This document shows positions 1-6,820 of a stretch of DNA of 12,370 bases, in pieces. The DNA lies in contig DPGN01000031.1 in NCBI GenBank assembly GCA_003523185.1, positions 1 through 12,370 on the forward strand. The letters run 5' to 3'. The DNA is from Halieaceae bacterium (GTDB taxonomy: Bacteria; Pseudomonadota; Gammaproteobacteria; Pseudomonadales; Halieaceae). Within the stretch, counting starts at the first letter, position 1. Each line of letters starts with the position of its first letter. Under the pieces are notes generated by a model that was given only the letters and a program-made list of their open reading frames with translations, was not told where the DNA came from and did not search any database. Both the position numbers and the translations under genes were made by a program.

Positions 1-992
1 TCCCGGTTGAGCAGATATTTAATCACCGGGAGGTATAGCTCGGTCAGAACGACAAACGACGATACGGCATTGCCGGGGAGCCCGAAGAACAGCGCCTTCG
101 CATTCTCCGCACCATCAATATACCCAAAACAGACGGGTTTGCCCGGCTTCATAGCAACGTTGTAGTCGGACACCACGCCCATGGCATCGACACATTGCCG
201 CACATAGTCATAGTCTCCGACGGAGACGCCACCGCTACTGATAACCACGTCTGCATCGTCACTAGCTTTGGCTAAGCAGGCCTTAATGGCCTCGGGGGTA
301 TCCTCGACCACGCCCAAGTCTATGAGGTCAATGGGGTAATATCCCAGCACAGCGGCAATGGAGGCCAAATTGCTTTCATAGATGTCGCCCTCCCCCAGAC
401 TATCACCCGCCGCTTTTAACTCATCGCCCGTAGCGAAAAATGCAACACGCAATTTTGCTCGAACCGTCACCTCTGCGATGCCCTGACTGGCAAGCAGCGG
501 GATCATGTTTGGGGTTATCAATTGCCCGGCTGTTGCGATGACAGAGTCCGCCGCAATTTCCTCACCACGACGACGTATGTTTGCACCAAGCGATGTGCCC
601 TGCAGCATTCGTACAGACGCATTATCACGATCAACGTTTTCCTGAATGACTACTGTGTCAGCTGATGCAGGAACCACCGCTCCTGTGAAAATTCGTACAC
701 ACTCTCCCGGCGCTAACGGATCGCCACTGTAGGGTTCTCCCGCCCGTGACTCGCCTTTTAGCGTGAACACTTGTGACGTTAGGGCACCCTCCCGGTCCTG
801 AGAGCAAATAGCGTAACCGTCCATTGCGGAAACATCTGATCGAGGCAGTTCTAGAGCGGCAATGACATCCTCGTTGAGATAGCGTCCCAGCGACTCACAC
901 AGTGCTAATGGCTCGCTCACGTCTGGATGTGTCGCCACCCATGTCCGGCACAGCTGATGCAAATTATCTTGCGCTTGCGCAAAGCTGATCAT
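1..992 (-). CDS. moeA: Molybdopterin molybdenumtransferase MoeA (partial, 3' end outside window)
   Basis: MoeA inserts molybdate into adenylylated molybdopterin, the last step of molybdenum cofactor synthesis in the cytoplasm. The first 330 codons are present and the C-terminal part (domain IV) lies beyond the left edge. Reading from the ATG at 992, I see SAMDGYA (residues 55-61, with the Asp essential in E. coli MoeA), RIFTGAVVP, RRRGEE, an ATGDEL loop, IYESN, the hallmark SSGGVSVGDYDYV, MKPGKPV and GLPGNAVSS, in family order and without a break. The usual Pro of LPGNPVS is Ala here. The start is supported by GAGGGG about 10 bases upstream and by a typical MoeA N-terminus. It follows tmpB in the same direction after about 100 bases with no clear terminator, so read-through from tmpAB is possible. 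No functional link to tmpAB is implied. The identification is secure. Confidence 0.95.
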   Translation of the reverse strand, partial: MISFAQAQDNLHQLCRTWVATHPDVSEPLALCESLGRYLNEDVIAALELPRSDVSAMDGYAICSQDREGALTSQVFTLKGESRAGEPYSGDPLAPGECVRIFTGAVVPASADTVVIQENVDRDNASVRMLQGTSLGANIRRRGEEIAADSVIATAGQLITPNMIPLLASQGIAEVTVRAKLRVAFFATGDELKAAGDSLGEGDIYESNLASIAAVLGYYPIDLIDLGVVEDTPEAIKACLAKASDDADVVISSGGVSVGDYDYVRQCVDAMGVVSDYNVAMKPGKPVCFGYIDGAENAKALFFGLPGNAVSSFVVLTELYLPVIKYLLNR

Positions 993-1054
993 GTTGAATA
1001 CGCCCCTCAGTGAGACGCTATTGTGCTGTCGCGCCGCCTGCGGAGCAACCGAGC

Positions 1055-1082
1055 CAAGCTCTTCAAATCAAGCTCTTCAAAT
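1055..1082. repeat. Perfect 14-bp tandem duplication between tmpB and moeA
   Basis: The 14-mer CAAGCTCTTCAAAT occurs twice head to tail (1055-1068 and 1069-1082) with no mismatch. It begins 11 bases past the tmpB stop codon, in the short gap before moeA. It is probably a slippage duplication; no function is evident. Confidence 0.85.
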
Positions 1083-1092
1083 AACGATCAGT

Positions 1093-1641
1093 TCAGTGAG
1101 CTCGTCTCGAGAAAACTTCTCTCACCATGGGCTCGAAGTAATTAAGTGATCGCGTCGGGTAATTGGGATCGAAGGATGCTTGATCCCAAGCCTCGCAAAA
1201 ATGCACGCATTGATCGTAGAACGGATGATTTTTGTACTTATCTCTAGCATGACGATCACCCCCTACATGATGGGCGTAGTAGTACGCCTGAAATAAGCTG
1301 TGTTTCTCTATCACCCAGACAATCTCTTCACTGACAAAGGGCTTGAGAAGCGCCGCCGCGAATTCCGAGTGACTGAGTGGCGCCAGCTCATCGCCAATAT
1401 CATGGACCAAGGCAGCTACAATCCAATCAATACTGGCACCCTCATCCTCCGCGCGAGTTGCGGTCTGCAGCGAGTGTTGCAGACGATCGATCTTGTACCC
1501 AGCAAGCCCATCGGATAGCCCTGCCAGAGCTTTGATGATGCGATCAGGCAAGCCCTTGATATGGTCGTCTTCCAACTGCTCCAAAAACTCATAATCGGCT
1601 TGAGTGCCGTCTTTCATTTGCGTAAATGAAACTTCAGTCAT
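1093..1641 (-). CDS. tmpB: HD-domain mixed-valent diiron oxygenase, TmpB/PhnZ type
   Basis: In characterised TmpB, a diiron HD-domain oxygenase cleaves the C-P bond of (R)-1-hydroxy-2-(trimethylammonio)ethylphosphonate with O2, giving glycine betaine and phosphate. Databases often mislabel such proteins as HD phosphohydrolases. This 182-residue protein shows the full six-ligand set: His56, the His80-Asp81 pair (VHDIGDE), His91, His114 (VIEKH) and Asp153 (EAWDQASFD). The His56-His80 and His91-His114 spacings match those recalled for PhnZ (24 and 24) to within one residue. PhnZ's substrate-sensing Tyr/Glu pair is not obviously conserved: Leu46 and Tyr49 sit at the ungapped equivalents. The ATG has GAGGT 5 bases upstream and overlaps the 3' end of tmpA by 8 bases, so translation is probably coupled. 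Assignment rests mainly on pairing with a BBOX-like tmpA. Activity on 2-aminoethylphosphonate or another 1-hydroxyphosphonate is the alternative. Confidence 0.78.
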   Translation of the reverse strand: MTEVSFTQMKDGTQADYEFLEQLEDDHIKGLPDRIIKALAGLSDGLAGYKIDRLQHSLQTATRAEDEGASIDWIVAALVHDIGDELAPLSHSEFAAALLKPFVSEEIVWVIEKHSLFQAYYYAHHVGGDRHARDKYKNHPFYDQCVHFCEAWDQASFDPNYPTRSLNYFEPMVREVFSRRAH

Positions 1642-2710
1642 GCGACCTCGCTAGTACAGTAAGCATGTTGCGGACATTATCGTGCTCGAAGTAAGCATCC
1701 TGTAAATGTCGGTACCCGGCGTCGTCGATTGCTTCGCGTCCGTGAAGAATGCGATGGCTCGCGACAATCAATATCTGCCCACCCTCTAATCGGAAACGCC
1801 GTACTTTGTCGGTATCAAACAAGCGGCGACTCAGTTTGTAATAGGCATCGTAAAACGCGGCTGTATCGGGATCAGAGGGATTCATCACCTGCATCAGCTG
1901 ATTCGAATAGCGGAAAATAACGAGCTCGCCTTTTGCGTTGAGCCGAATAATCGGCTCGCAGGCGTAGGTCTCATTACTTTCATCAAACTCTCTGAAGGGC
2001 ACTCCCACTCGGCATAAGACGTCAAACGCCTCAGGCTCATCAGAGCGGAATTCTTCCAACACTCCCCAGCCATCAAAAATGGTTGACCGTCCGCCACTCG
2101 CCTCGTTTGCTAGCATATGAAGTGCCTGAACACTCGGCGGCCACGAATAACTCGCAAAATCGTTATGCGGTGGTAGGCCCAAATTGGTATGGGCGACGTT
2201 GTAGCCTTTGGGGTCCACTTTCACATTGTGAATGCGCTCGAACAGCACTTCCCGCATAGGGCCAAGTCGCTTGGCTAATAACTCCAGGGTCGCTTCCTCG
2301 GTCGGTGCGCTCTTAAGAATGAGAACACCCGATCTCAGAAACTCCTCGATAGCGGTCTCGGCACAGATATCGTTTGCTTGAAACGATTTGAAATCGACGT
2401 AAGCGGGCGAATAATCATCACTCCAAGGCTCCCATCGTGGCGTTGCACGCGCGTGATCTCCTGACAAGAAGGCTCTAAGGTATTGACTCTCATGACCACC
2501 AGCCCAAGTAACGCACAGCTGGTCGTCACTGACAGTCAGAGTTTCAATAGAGACGCTGTCTAACGTGGCAAGGTGGAATCGCTTTTCCTGCGTCTGAGCA
2601 ATCCGACATTCTTCGCAAGGACAGACGTCGCGTAGCCACAACGTGGGAACATTTATACATTCACCGTCAGGCCATATGACCTGAACGTTACCGAGTGCCT
2701 CGGCGTTCAT
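1634..2710 (-). CDS. tmpA: Fe(II)/2-oxoglutarate dioxygenase, TmpA type (gamma-butyrobetaine hydroxylase-like)
   Basis: TmpA hydroxylates C1 of 2-(trimethylammonio)ethylphosphonate, making the substrate of TmpB; homologues are routinely mislabelled gamma-butyrobetaine hydroxylase. Numbered from the ATG at 2710 (358 aa), the N-terminal BBOX/DUF971-type zinc domain has Cys30, Cys32 and Cys35 (WLRDVCPCEEC) and His73 (TWAGGH). The TauD-like domain carries the iron triad His182-x-Asp184 (LPPHND) and His323 (ILHGR), with Arg334 (YRHLQDAY) placed for 2-oxoglutarate. The start is uncertain. An in-frame GTG at 2752 would add 14 residues, but neither start has a good ribosome site, and a possible -10 box (2762-2767) would leave the GTG almost leaderless. 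The stop overlaps tmpB by 8 bases. A genuine gamma-butyrobetaine or trimethyllysine hydroxylase is the alternative, less likely given the adjacent HD oxygenase and the absence of carnitine genes here. Confidence 0.78.
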   Translation of the reverse strand: MNAEALGNVQVIWPDGECINVPTLWLRDVCPCEECRIAQTQEKRFHLATLDSVSIETLTVSDDQLCVTWAGGHESQYLRAFLSGDHARATPRWEPWSDDYSPAYVDFKSFQANDICAETAIEEFLRSGVLILKSAPTEEATLELLAKRLGPMREVLFERIHNVKVDPKGYNVAHTNLGLPPHNDFASYSWPPSVQALHMLANEASGGRSTIFDGWGVLEEFRSDEPEAFDVLCRVGVPFREFDESNETYACEPIIRLNAKGELVIFRYSNQLMQVMNPSDPDTAAFYDAYYKLSRRLFDTDKVRRFRLEGGQILIVASHRILHGREAIDDAGYRHLQDAYFEHDNVRNMLTVLARSHD

Positions 2711-2761
2711 CGAATGGTATCCCGCATGGTTTTCCTCAGAGACTACGAGCACCTATTTCGC

Positions 2762-2891
2762 GCTATAGGAAACCAATATCCGGACAAAATCAAGACAAAA
2801 AGAGGCGGTTTTTTGTATTGCTCAGAGAGCGGGGAAATAGCTCTGCACAGAGCAATGTCACCGCTTAGATATCTGCGCTTCCGGCGCAGAT
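2762..2891 (-). promoter_or_regulatory. Probable tmpA control region with clustered inverted repeats
   Basis: The gap upstream of tmpA holds several dyads. GCTC-AGA-GAGC lies at 2820-2830 and GCTCTG-CA-CAGAGC at 2840-2853; their centres are about 21 bp apart, so they fall on one helix face. ATCTGCGC-ttccg-GCGCAGAT is at 2871-2891, with a perfect 8-bp stem but no T-tract on either side. A weak -10-like TATAGC on the minus strand (2767 to 2762) has TTGATT-like bases upstream at a poor 20-bp spacing. The dyads would sit upstream of that promoter, as expected for an activator site. No PHO-box match was seen. Function is inferred only. Confidence 0.35.
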
Positions 2892-2965
2892 GCGGCCCGT
2901 AAGCAAAGAGACATGACGTCAATCAAATGGCATCCACAGGCGAAGCACTGGGATGCTCATTAACT

Positions 2966-4366
2966 TCAGTTATTGCGCCAGCTCCCGTGGAAGCCGTAGG
3001 GGATACGATGATCCAGCTTGGCCACGGCCACTGGTCCATCATTGACCGCTTGGGCGTCGAGAATCACCATGGAGGATGTACCGGCCTTGCTGTCATAAAC
3101 AGTCGCCAGCAGCCACCCTTCGCCTTCTTCTGAGCTAGCGTTTTTCTTAACGAATACAGGTTCAGAAACACCGTTTCCAAAACCAGCGTCCCAAGAGCTG
3201 ACGTGGCCCGTATCACAATCGATATGGGCAATCTCGTGGAATAAGCCACCGTCACCCTTTGCCCGTTGTGAAGCGGCTGCAACGTAGCCATGACGATGGC
3301 GAGAGGCAGTAAATCGATCGTCAATGCGCGGAAATTCAGAAGCCACATCCAGCGTCTGTTGGCGATCTATCGCACCGGTTTCGATATCTAGGGTCCAGCG
3401 TGTCAACTTACCCTGCGCATCCGCGTGAGCGGGAATACTGCCATCCGCATTGGGGAAGTTCGGTGCGACAGGAAAATCGACTGAATCGAAGGTCACTTTT
3501 GAACCCTCGTTCCACGCATTCAGGTAATGGAAGACGTAGCAGACAGGCGCTTCCAGCCAGCGAATGGTTGACGCGGGCGCGCCACGTTTCAGCACACCTA
3601 TGTACGCGCCAGCACCTCGATCGAAGGCAAAAGGAAAACCAAACTGGGCAACGCGACCCAAATCGCAGGTCAAGGGGAACAAAGGGAAAATCACATAGTC
3701 ACGCGTGATCATAAAGTCGTGAACCATCGCCGCATAGGGGGCTTCGAAAACATCGGATCGAAGCATCCGACCGTTTCGATCGATGACGTGGTAGGTCATG
3801 GTGTTACTGCCAAAGTGATCGGTCATGTAACCAAAACCGTGAAGCTCGCCCGTTTCCGGATCAACTTTCGGGTGCGCTGTCATGGCGCCTTTGATGCCAT
3901 CGGCGTAATGACCGTAGCCTTCTGACCCCAACGTCTGAGGGTCCATACTGAACGGGTGACTCCCCTCTTCAAGCGCCACCAAATGATCGCCGTGCGCCAG
4001 AATGTGCGTGTTAGCGACGCCATTACGGCGATTGCTTTCGATTTGGCCCGTTTCCGAATTGATATTGATGTCGAGACTGAGGCCTCGCCCTAGCTCGATT
4101 TCTTTTTCAAACTTTGGCGTTCTAACCCAGCGATTCACATAACCTACTTTCCCCTGGTCCACGTGAAACGCATGAACCATGCCGGCGCCAAAAAACCAGT
4201 GGTAAGTCCCCTCGACAAACTTGGGGTTTGGACCTATCCGATACAGCGACCCTGACAAATCAGGGGGTACGGTGCCCTCAATAACAATATCGTCATAGGA
4301 AGCTTCAAAATTAATAGGGCCATAATTACCACGCAGTTGCGGATGATTGGGGAGTGGCGCTGCCAT
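2966..4366 (-). CDS. Carotenoid cleavage oxygenase family protein (lignostilbene dioxygenase-like)
   Basis: Members of this RPE65/CCO family are seven-bladed beta-propellers with Fe(II) held by four histidines; they split C=C bonds of carotenoids, apocarotenoids or stilbene-type phenolics with O2. In this 466-residue protein the four ligands are His165 (TAHPKVD), His216 (VHDFMIT), His280 (FHYLNAW) and His460 (YGFHGSW), in canonical order. The N-terminal LSGSLYRIGPNP and FFGAGMVHAF also fit. GEL near residue 173 and the NAW after His280 recall bacterial lignostilbene dioxygenases more than retinal-forming enzymes, but the substrate cannot be settled. No signal peptide or membrane segment is seen, so a cytoplasmic location is likely. 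Length is normal and the frame intact. The ATG at 4366 has only a weak GGA-type site. It lies upstream of tmpA on the same strand across a 255-base gap and is divergent from the amidase remnant. Confidence 0.9.
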   Translation of the reverse strand: MAAPLPNHPQLRGNYGPINFEASYDDIVIEGTVPPDLSGSLYRIGPNPKFVEGTYHWFFGAGMVHAFHVDQGKVGYVNRWVRTPKFEKEIELGRGLSLDININSETGQIESNRRNGVANTHILAHGDHLVALEEGSHPFSMDPQTLGSEGYGHYADGIKGAMTAHPKVDPETGELHGFGYMTDHFGSNTMTYHVIDRNGRMLRSDVFEAPYAAMVHDFMITRDYVIFPLFPLTCDLGRVAQFGFPFAFDRGAGAYIGVLKRGAPASTIRWLEAPVCYVFHYLNAWNEGSKVTFDSVDFPVAPNFPNADGSIPAHADAQGKLTRWTLDIETGAIDRQQTLDVASEFPRIDDRFTASRHRHGYVAAASQRAKGDGGLFHEIAHIDCDTGHVSSWDAGFGNGVSEPVFVKKNASSEEGEGWLLATVYDSKAGTSSMVILDAQAVNDGPVAVAKLDHRIPYGFHGSWRNN

Positions 4367-4541
4367 AAGCCGTTGTTCCGTCCATCAGAATTGCTATGAA
4401 CCATACGCAAGTTAGGGACAAACGGATAGCGGCGGGTTCAACCGCAGCCTCGCATTTAAGTGCGCTTCACACCGACTGGCTAAATCTGCTGGCGATGTTA
4501 GCCTGCCTACACTGCCTGATTAATAAAGAGCATGACATGCC
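4367..4541. promoter_or_regulatory. Divergent intergenic region between carotenoid oxygenase and amidase remnant
   Basis: These 175 bases must hold the start signals of both divergent units. A near-perfect palindrome CGCATTTAAGTGCG (4451-4464, one G/T mismatch) sits mid-gap and could be an operator. Minus-strand TTGTCC followed 17-18 bases later by CATAGC/ATAGCA is a weak candidate promoter for the oxygenase. I found no convincing plus-strand -35/-10 pair. Three ATGs in three frames (4532, 4537, 4542) crowd the plus-strand start. Confidence 0.35.
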
Positions 4542-5234
4542 ATGACAACGCATCCATTCGACTGGCCTACTTGGGGCCGCATCGATGCCACAGAACTGGC
4601 GGCAAAACTTCGTGCGAAAGACGTCACAGTCTCTGAAGTTATGCATCAGTTTTCTGACGCGGTTTCAATCCAGAACCCGCGCCTCAATTCGGTAATCGAG
4701 GTCTTTGACGATGTGTTAGATGACCCCACCTCCAGCGGTGCAAATCCCGATGCAACATTTTATGGCGTGCCCATACTCATCAAGGACATGGGTTCAAAAA
4801 TTGAAGGGAGGGATCAGCAAATTGGACTAGGCTTTAAAGCGCCTGATTTAGCTACCGAGGACGATCCACTCATTAAGAACTTTAGAGCGGCCGGTTTTAT
4901 TGTCTGCGGACGCACCACGGTACCTGAGGACGGCATGACGTTCATCACGCACAGCATTCCTCAAGGCGACACGCACAGTCCCTTCAACCTTGAACATACG
5001 CCGGGCGGCTCATCCGGCGGATCATCAGCGAGCGTTGCCGGAGGAATAACGCCGATTTGCTCAGCGTCAGACGGGGCGGGGTCTATACGGTTTCCCGCCG
5101 CCTGGATGGGGCTTGTCGGCCTCAAAGCCACCCGAGGCATGAATCCGTTACCGCAGGGACTGAACGAATCTATCCTGGCAGGCGCTGTCGAAGGACTAGG
5201 TCCGCACTATGACCATCGCACGCCACCGTATTAG
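4542..5234 (+). pseudogene. Amidase signature family protein, C-terminally truncated
   Basis: Amidase-signature enzymes hydrolyse amides with a Lys-Ser-Ser triad and usually run to about 450-500 residues. This frame has 230. The N-terminal half is well preserved: Lys81 (ILIKDMG), cis-Ser157 in GGSSGGSSA, nucleophile Ser181 in GAGSIRFPA, then GLVGLKATRG at about 193-202. Soon after, the sequence loses family resemblance (GLGPHYDHRTPPY) and stops. Only 39 bases separate the stop from the next gene, and neither other plus frame there continues the amidase. Loss of the distal half by deletion is therefore more likely than a frameshift. The truncated product lacks much of the core fold and is probably inactive, although all three catalytic residues remain. 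The ATG at 4542 was chosen over 4532 and 4537 because it alone is in the amidase frame. AAAGAG lies 11 bases upstream. A short stand-alone function is possible but unlikely. Confidence 0.75.
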
Positions 5235-5273
5235 GACGTATGATTCGCAACATAAGAACGTGAGGGGAACATC

Positions 5274-6692
5274 ATGGGCACACCAGAAACGATCGTACTG
5301 CCTGAGGAAGCAGCTGAAGTTGCAGCGCTGATAGAGCGTGCACGCGTTGCTCAAGCCGCGATAGCCGACTACACGCAAGAGCAAGTCGACGAACTTATTA
5401 GAGCGATGGTCTGGTCCTGCGCACAACCAGGTGTGGCCGAGGAACTAGCGCAACAAACCCTCGATGAAACTCAGCTCGGCGACTACAACGGTAAATTCGC
5501 AAAAATATCAGTGAAAACCCGAGCGGCGCTCATGGATATCCTGCCCGACAAATCGGTCGGTGTGATCGAGGAGGACCTCGAGCGCAATATCGTCAAAATC
5601 TGTAAGCCGATCGGCGTGATTGGGGCTTTATCACCCTCGACGAACCCGGAGGCGACACCGGTGATTAAAAGCATTAACGCGCTAAAGGGCCGAAACGCTA
5701 TTGTTATTGCGCCACACCCACGCGCCAAGTTCATCAACATGACGATTGTCGAGAAAATGCGTGGTGCTCTCAAAAAAATGGGGGCTCCTGCTGACCTCGT
5801 ACAAACCATGGCGCAGCCATCACTCGGCAAGACCGAAGAGCTCATGAAGCAATGTGACTTCATCCTCGCTACGGGTGGGCCTGGCATGGTGAAAGCCGCG
5901 TACTCAAGCGGTACACCTGCGTTGGGCGTGGGCGCCGGCAATGCAGTCATCACGGTGGATGACACGGCCGACCTATTAGACACGGCAGAAAAAATACGTA
6001 TTTCTAAGACGCTCGACCTAGCTGCATCCTGCTCCGCCGACAACTCCGTCATTGTTCTTGAGAGCGTCTATGACGAACTACTCAGCAACCTGATCGCCGA
6101 AGGGGGTTATGTCGCATCACCCGAAGAGGCTGACAAGATTGCAGCGGTTCTTTGGCACGACGGTGCGCTCAATACAGCAGCGGTCGTCAAGCAGCCACAG
6201 GTGCTCGCTGAGATGTCAGGATTCTCTATTCCGGCAGACCGGAAGTTTATTATCGTGCCTTACGAGGGCGTGGGCCCGGACCACCCCTTTTCTGGCGAAA
6301 AGCTCTCGGCCGTGATGGCGTTTTACAAAGTAGCCGATATTCACGAGGCGGTTGCGCTCACGAACGCCATTCAGGAATACCAGGGCATGGGTCACTCCTG
6401 CGGTATCTACTCCAATAGCGATGAGAACATCATCACCCTCGCGAGTGGCACCAAAACCTCTCGCGTCATGGTGAATCAGCCTCAGGCACCATCAAACAGC
6501 GGAAACCTCTGGAATGGCATGCGCCAAACCTTCTCGCTCGGTTGTGGCAGCTGGGGCGGCAATTCCACCAACGAAAACATTAACTGGAAACATCTGGTGA
6601 ACATTACTTGGGTCTCAAAGCCGCTCGCGCAAGCGAAGACGCTCCCAAGTGACAAAGAGCTGTTCGGAGATGTCATCGCGAAACTGGGTTAA
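5274..6692 (+). CDS. CoA-acylating aldehyde dehydrogenase (sulfoacetaldehyde dehydrogenase-like)
   Basis: This 472-residue protein belongs to the acylating aldehyde dehydrogenases (EutE, AdhE N-terminal domain, SauS), which oxidise an aldehyde to an acyl-CoA with NAD(P)+ and CoA. Visible features are PIGVIGALSPSTNP (112-125), the cofactor-fold segment ILATGGPGMV (197-206) with GVGAGN (218-223), and catalytic Cys253 in AASCSADNSVIV, in place of the CSSEN-like motif of relatives. Near the C-terminus, SLGCGSWGGN and ENINWKHLVN strongly recall SauS, which converts sulfoacetaldehyde to sulfoacetyl-CoA. No SauT-like CoA ligase or sulfonate transporter lies nearby, so the substrate may be another short functionalised aldehyde. 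The start has a strong GAGGGG site 7 bases upstream. It follows the amidase remnant by 39 bases and probably shares its promoter. The acylating class is firm; the substrate is not. Confidence 0.88.
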   Translation: MGTPETIVLPEEAAEVAALIERARVAQAAIADYTQEQVDELIRAMVWSCAQPGVAEELAQQTLDETQLGDYNGKFAKISVKTRAALMDILPDKSVGVIEEDLERNIVKICKPIGVIGALSPSTNPEATPVIKSINALKGRNAIVIAPHPRAKFINMTIVEKMRGALKKMGAPADLVQTMAQPSLGKTEELMKQCDFILATGGPGMVKAAYSSGTPALGVGAGNAVITVDDTADLLDTAEKIRISKTLDLAASCSADNSVIVLESVYDELLSNLIAEGGYVASPEEADKIAAVLWHDGALNTAAVVKQPQVLAEMSGFSIPADRKFIIVPYEGVGPDHPFSGEKLSAVMAFYKVADIHEAVALTNAIQEYQGMGHSCGIYSNSDENIITLASGTKTSRVMVNQPQAPSNSGNLWNGMRQTFSLGCGSWGGNSTNENINWKHLVNITWVSKPLAQAKTLPSDKELFGDVIAKLG

Positions 6693-6730
6693 CCAGAGCA
6701 AACTGTGGTGCCTTTATACCGATGTGACTG

Positions 6731-6781
6731 CCCTCGCTCCACCAAGGCGAGCATAGGGACACTGCGCGCCATAAAGCGCGT
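6731..6781. repeat. Two adjacent short hairpins after the aldehyde dehydrogenase gene
   Basis: CTCGC/GCGAG (6733-6737 with 6747-6751) and CGCGC/GCGCG (6765-6769 with 6776-6780, loop CATAAA) occur back to back in the gap before the globin-like gene. No T-tract follows either one, so they are not canonical intrinsic terminators. They could slow 3' decay of the upstream message or be chance structures. Confidence 0.4.
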
Positions 6782-6820
6782 CAACGGACACCCTATAGAA
6801 CCCCTCGGTACTAGCCCTTG

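Noticed and set aside
2795..2816. A-run/T-run inverted repeat (ACAAAAA...TTTTTGT)
   Set aside because: The stem is entirely A-T apart from one G-C pair, too weak for a terminator; probably just an AT-rich promoter-proximal stretch.
2714..2902. Plus-strand 62-residue frame in the gap upstream of tmpA
   Set aside because: It overlaps the 5' region of tmpA on the opposite strand, has no ribosome site or recognisable feature, and its 3' part spans the dyads.
2914..2921. TGACGTCA palindrome after the carotenoid oxygenase gene
   Set aside because: An 8-bp palindrome is expected by chance in 12 kb and has no flanking symmetry.
5483..6052. Minus-strand 189-residue frame inside the aldehyde dehydrogenase gene
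   Set aside because: The opposite strand is an unambiguous acylating aldehyde dehydrogenase; the antisense product has low-complexity Ser/Ala/Ile composition and no family features.
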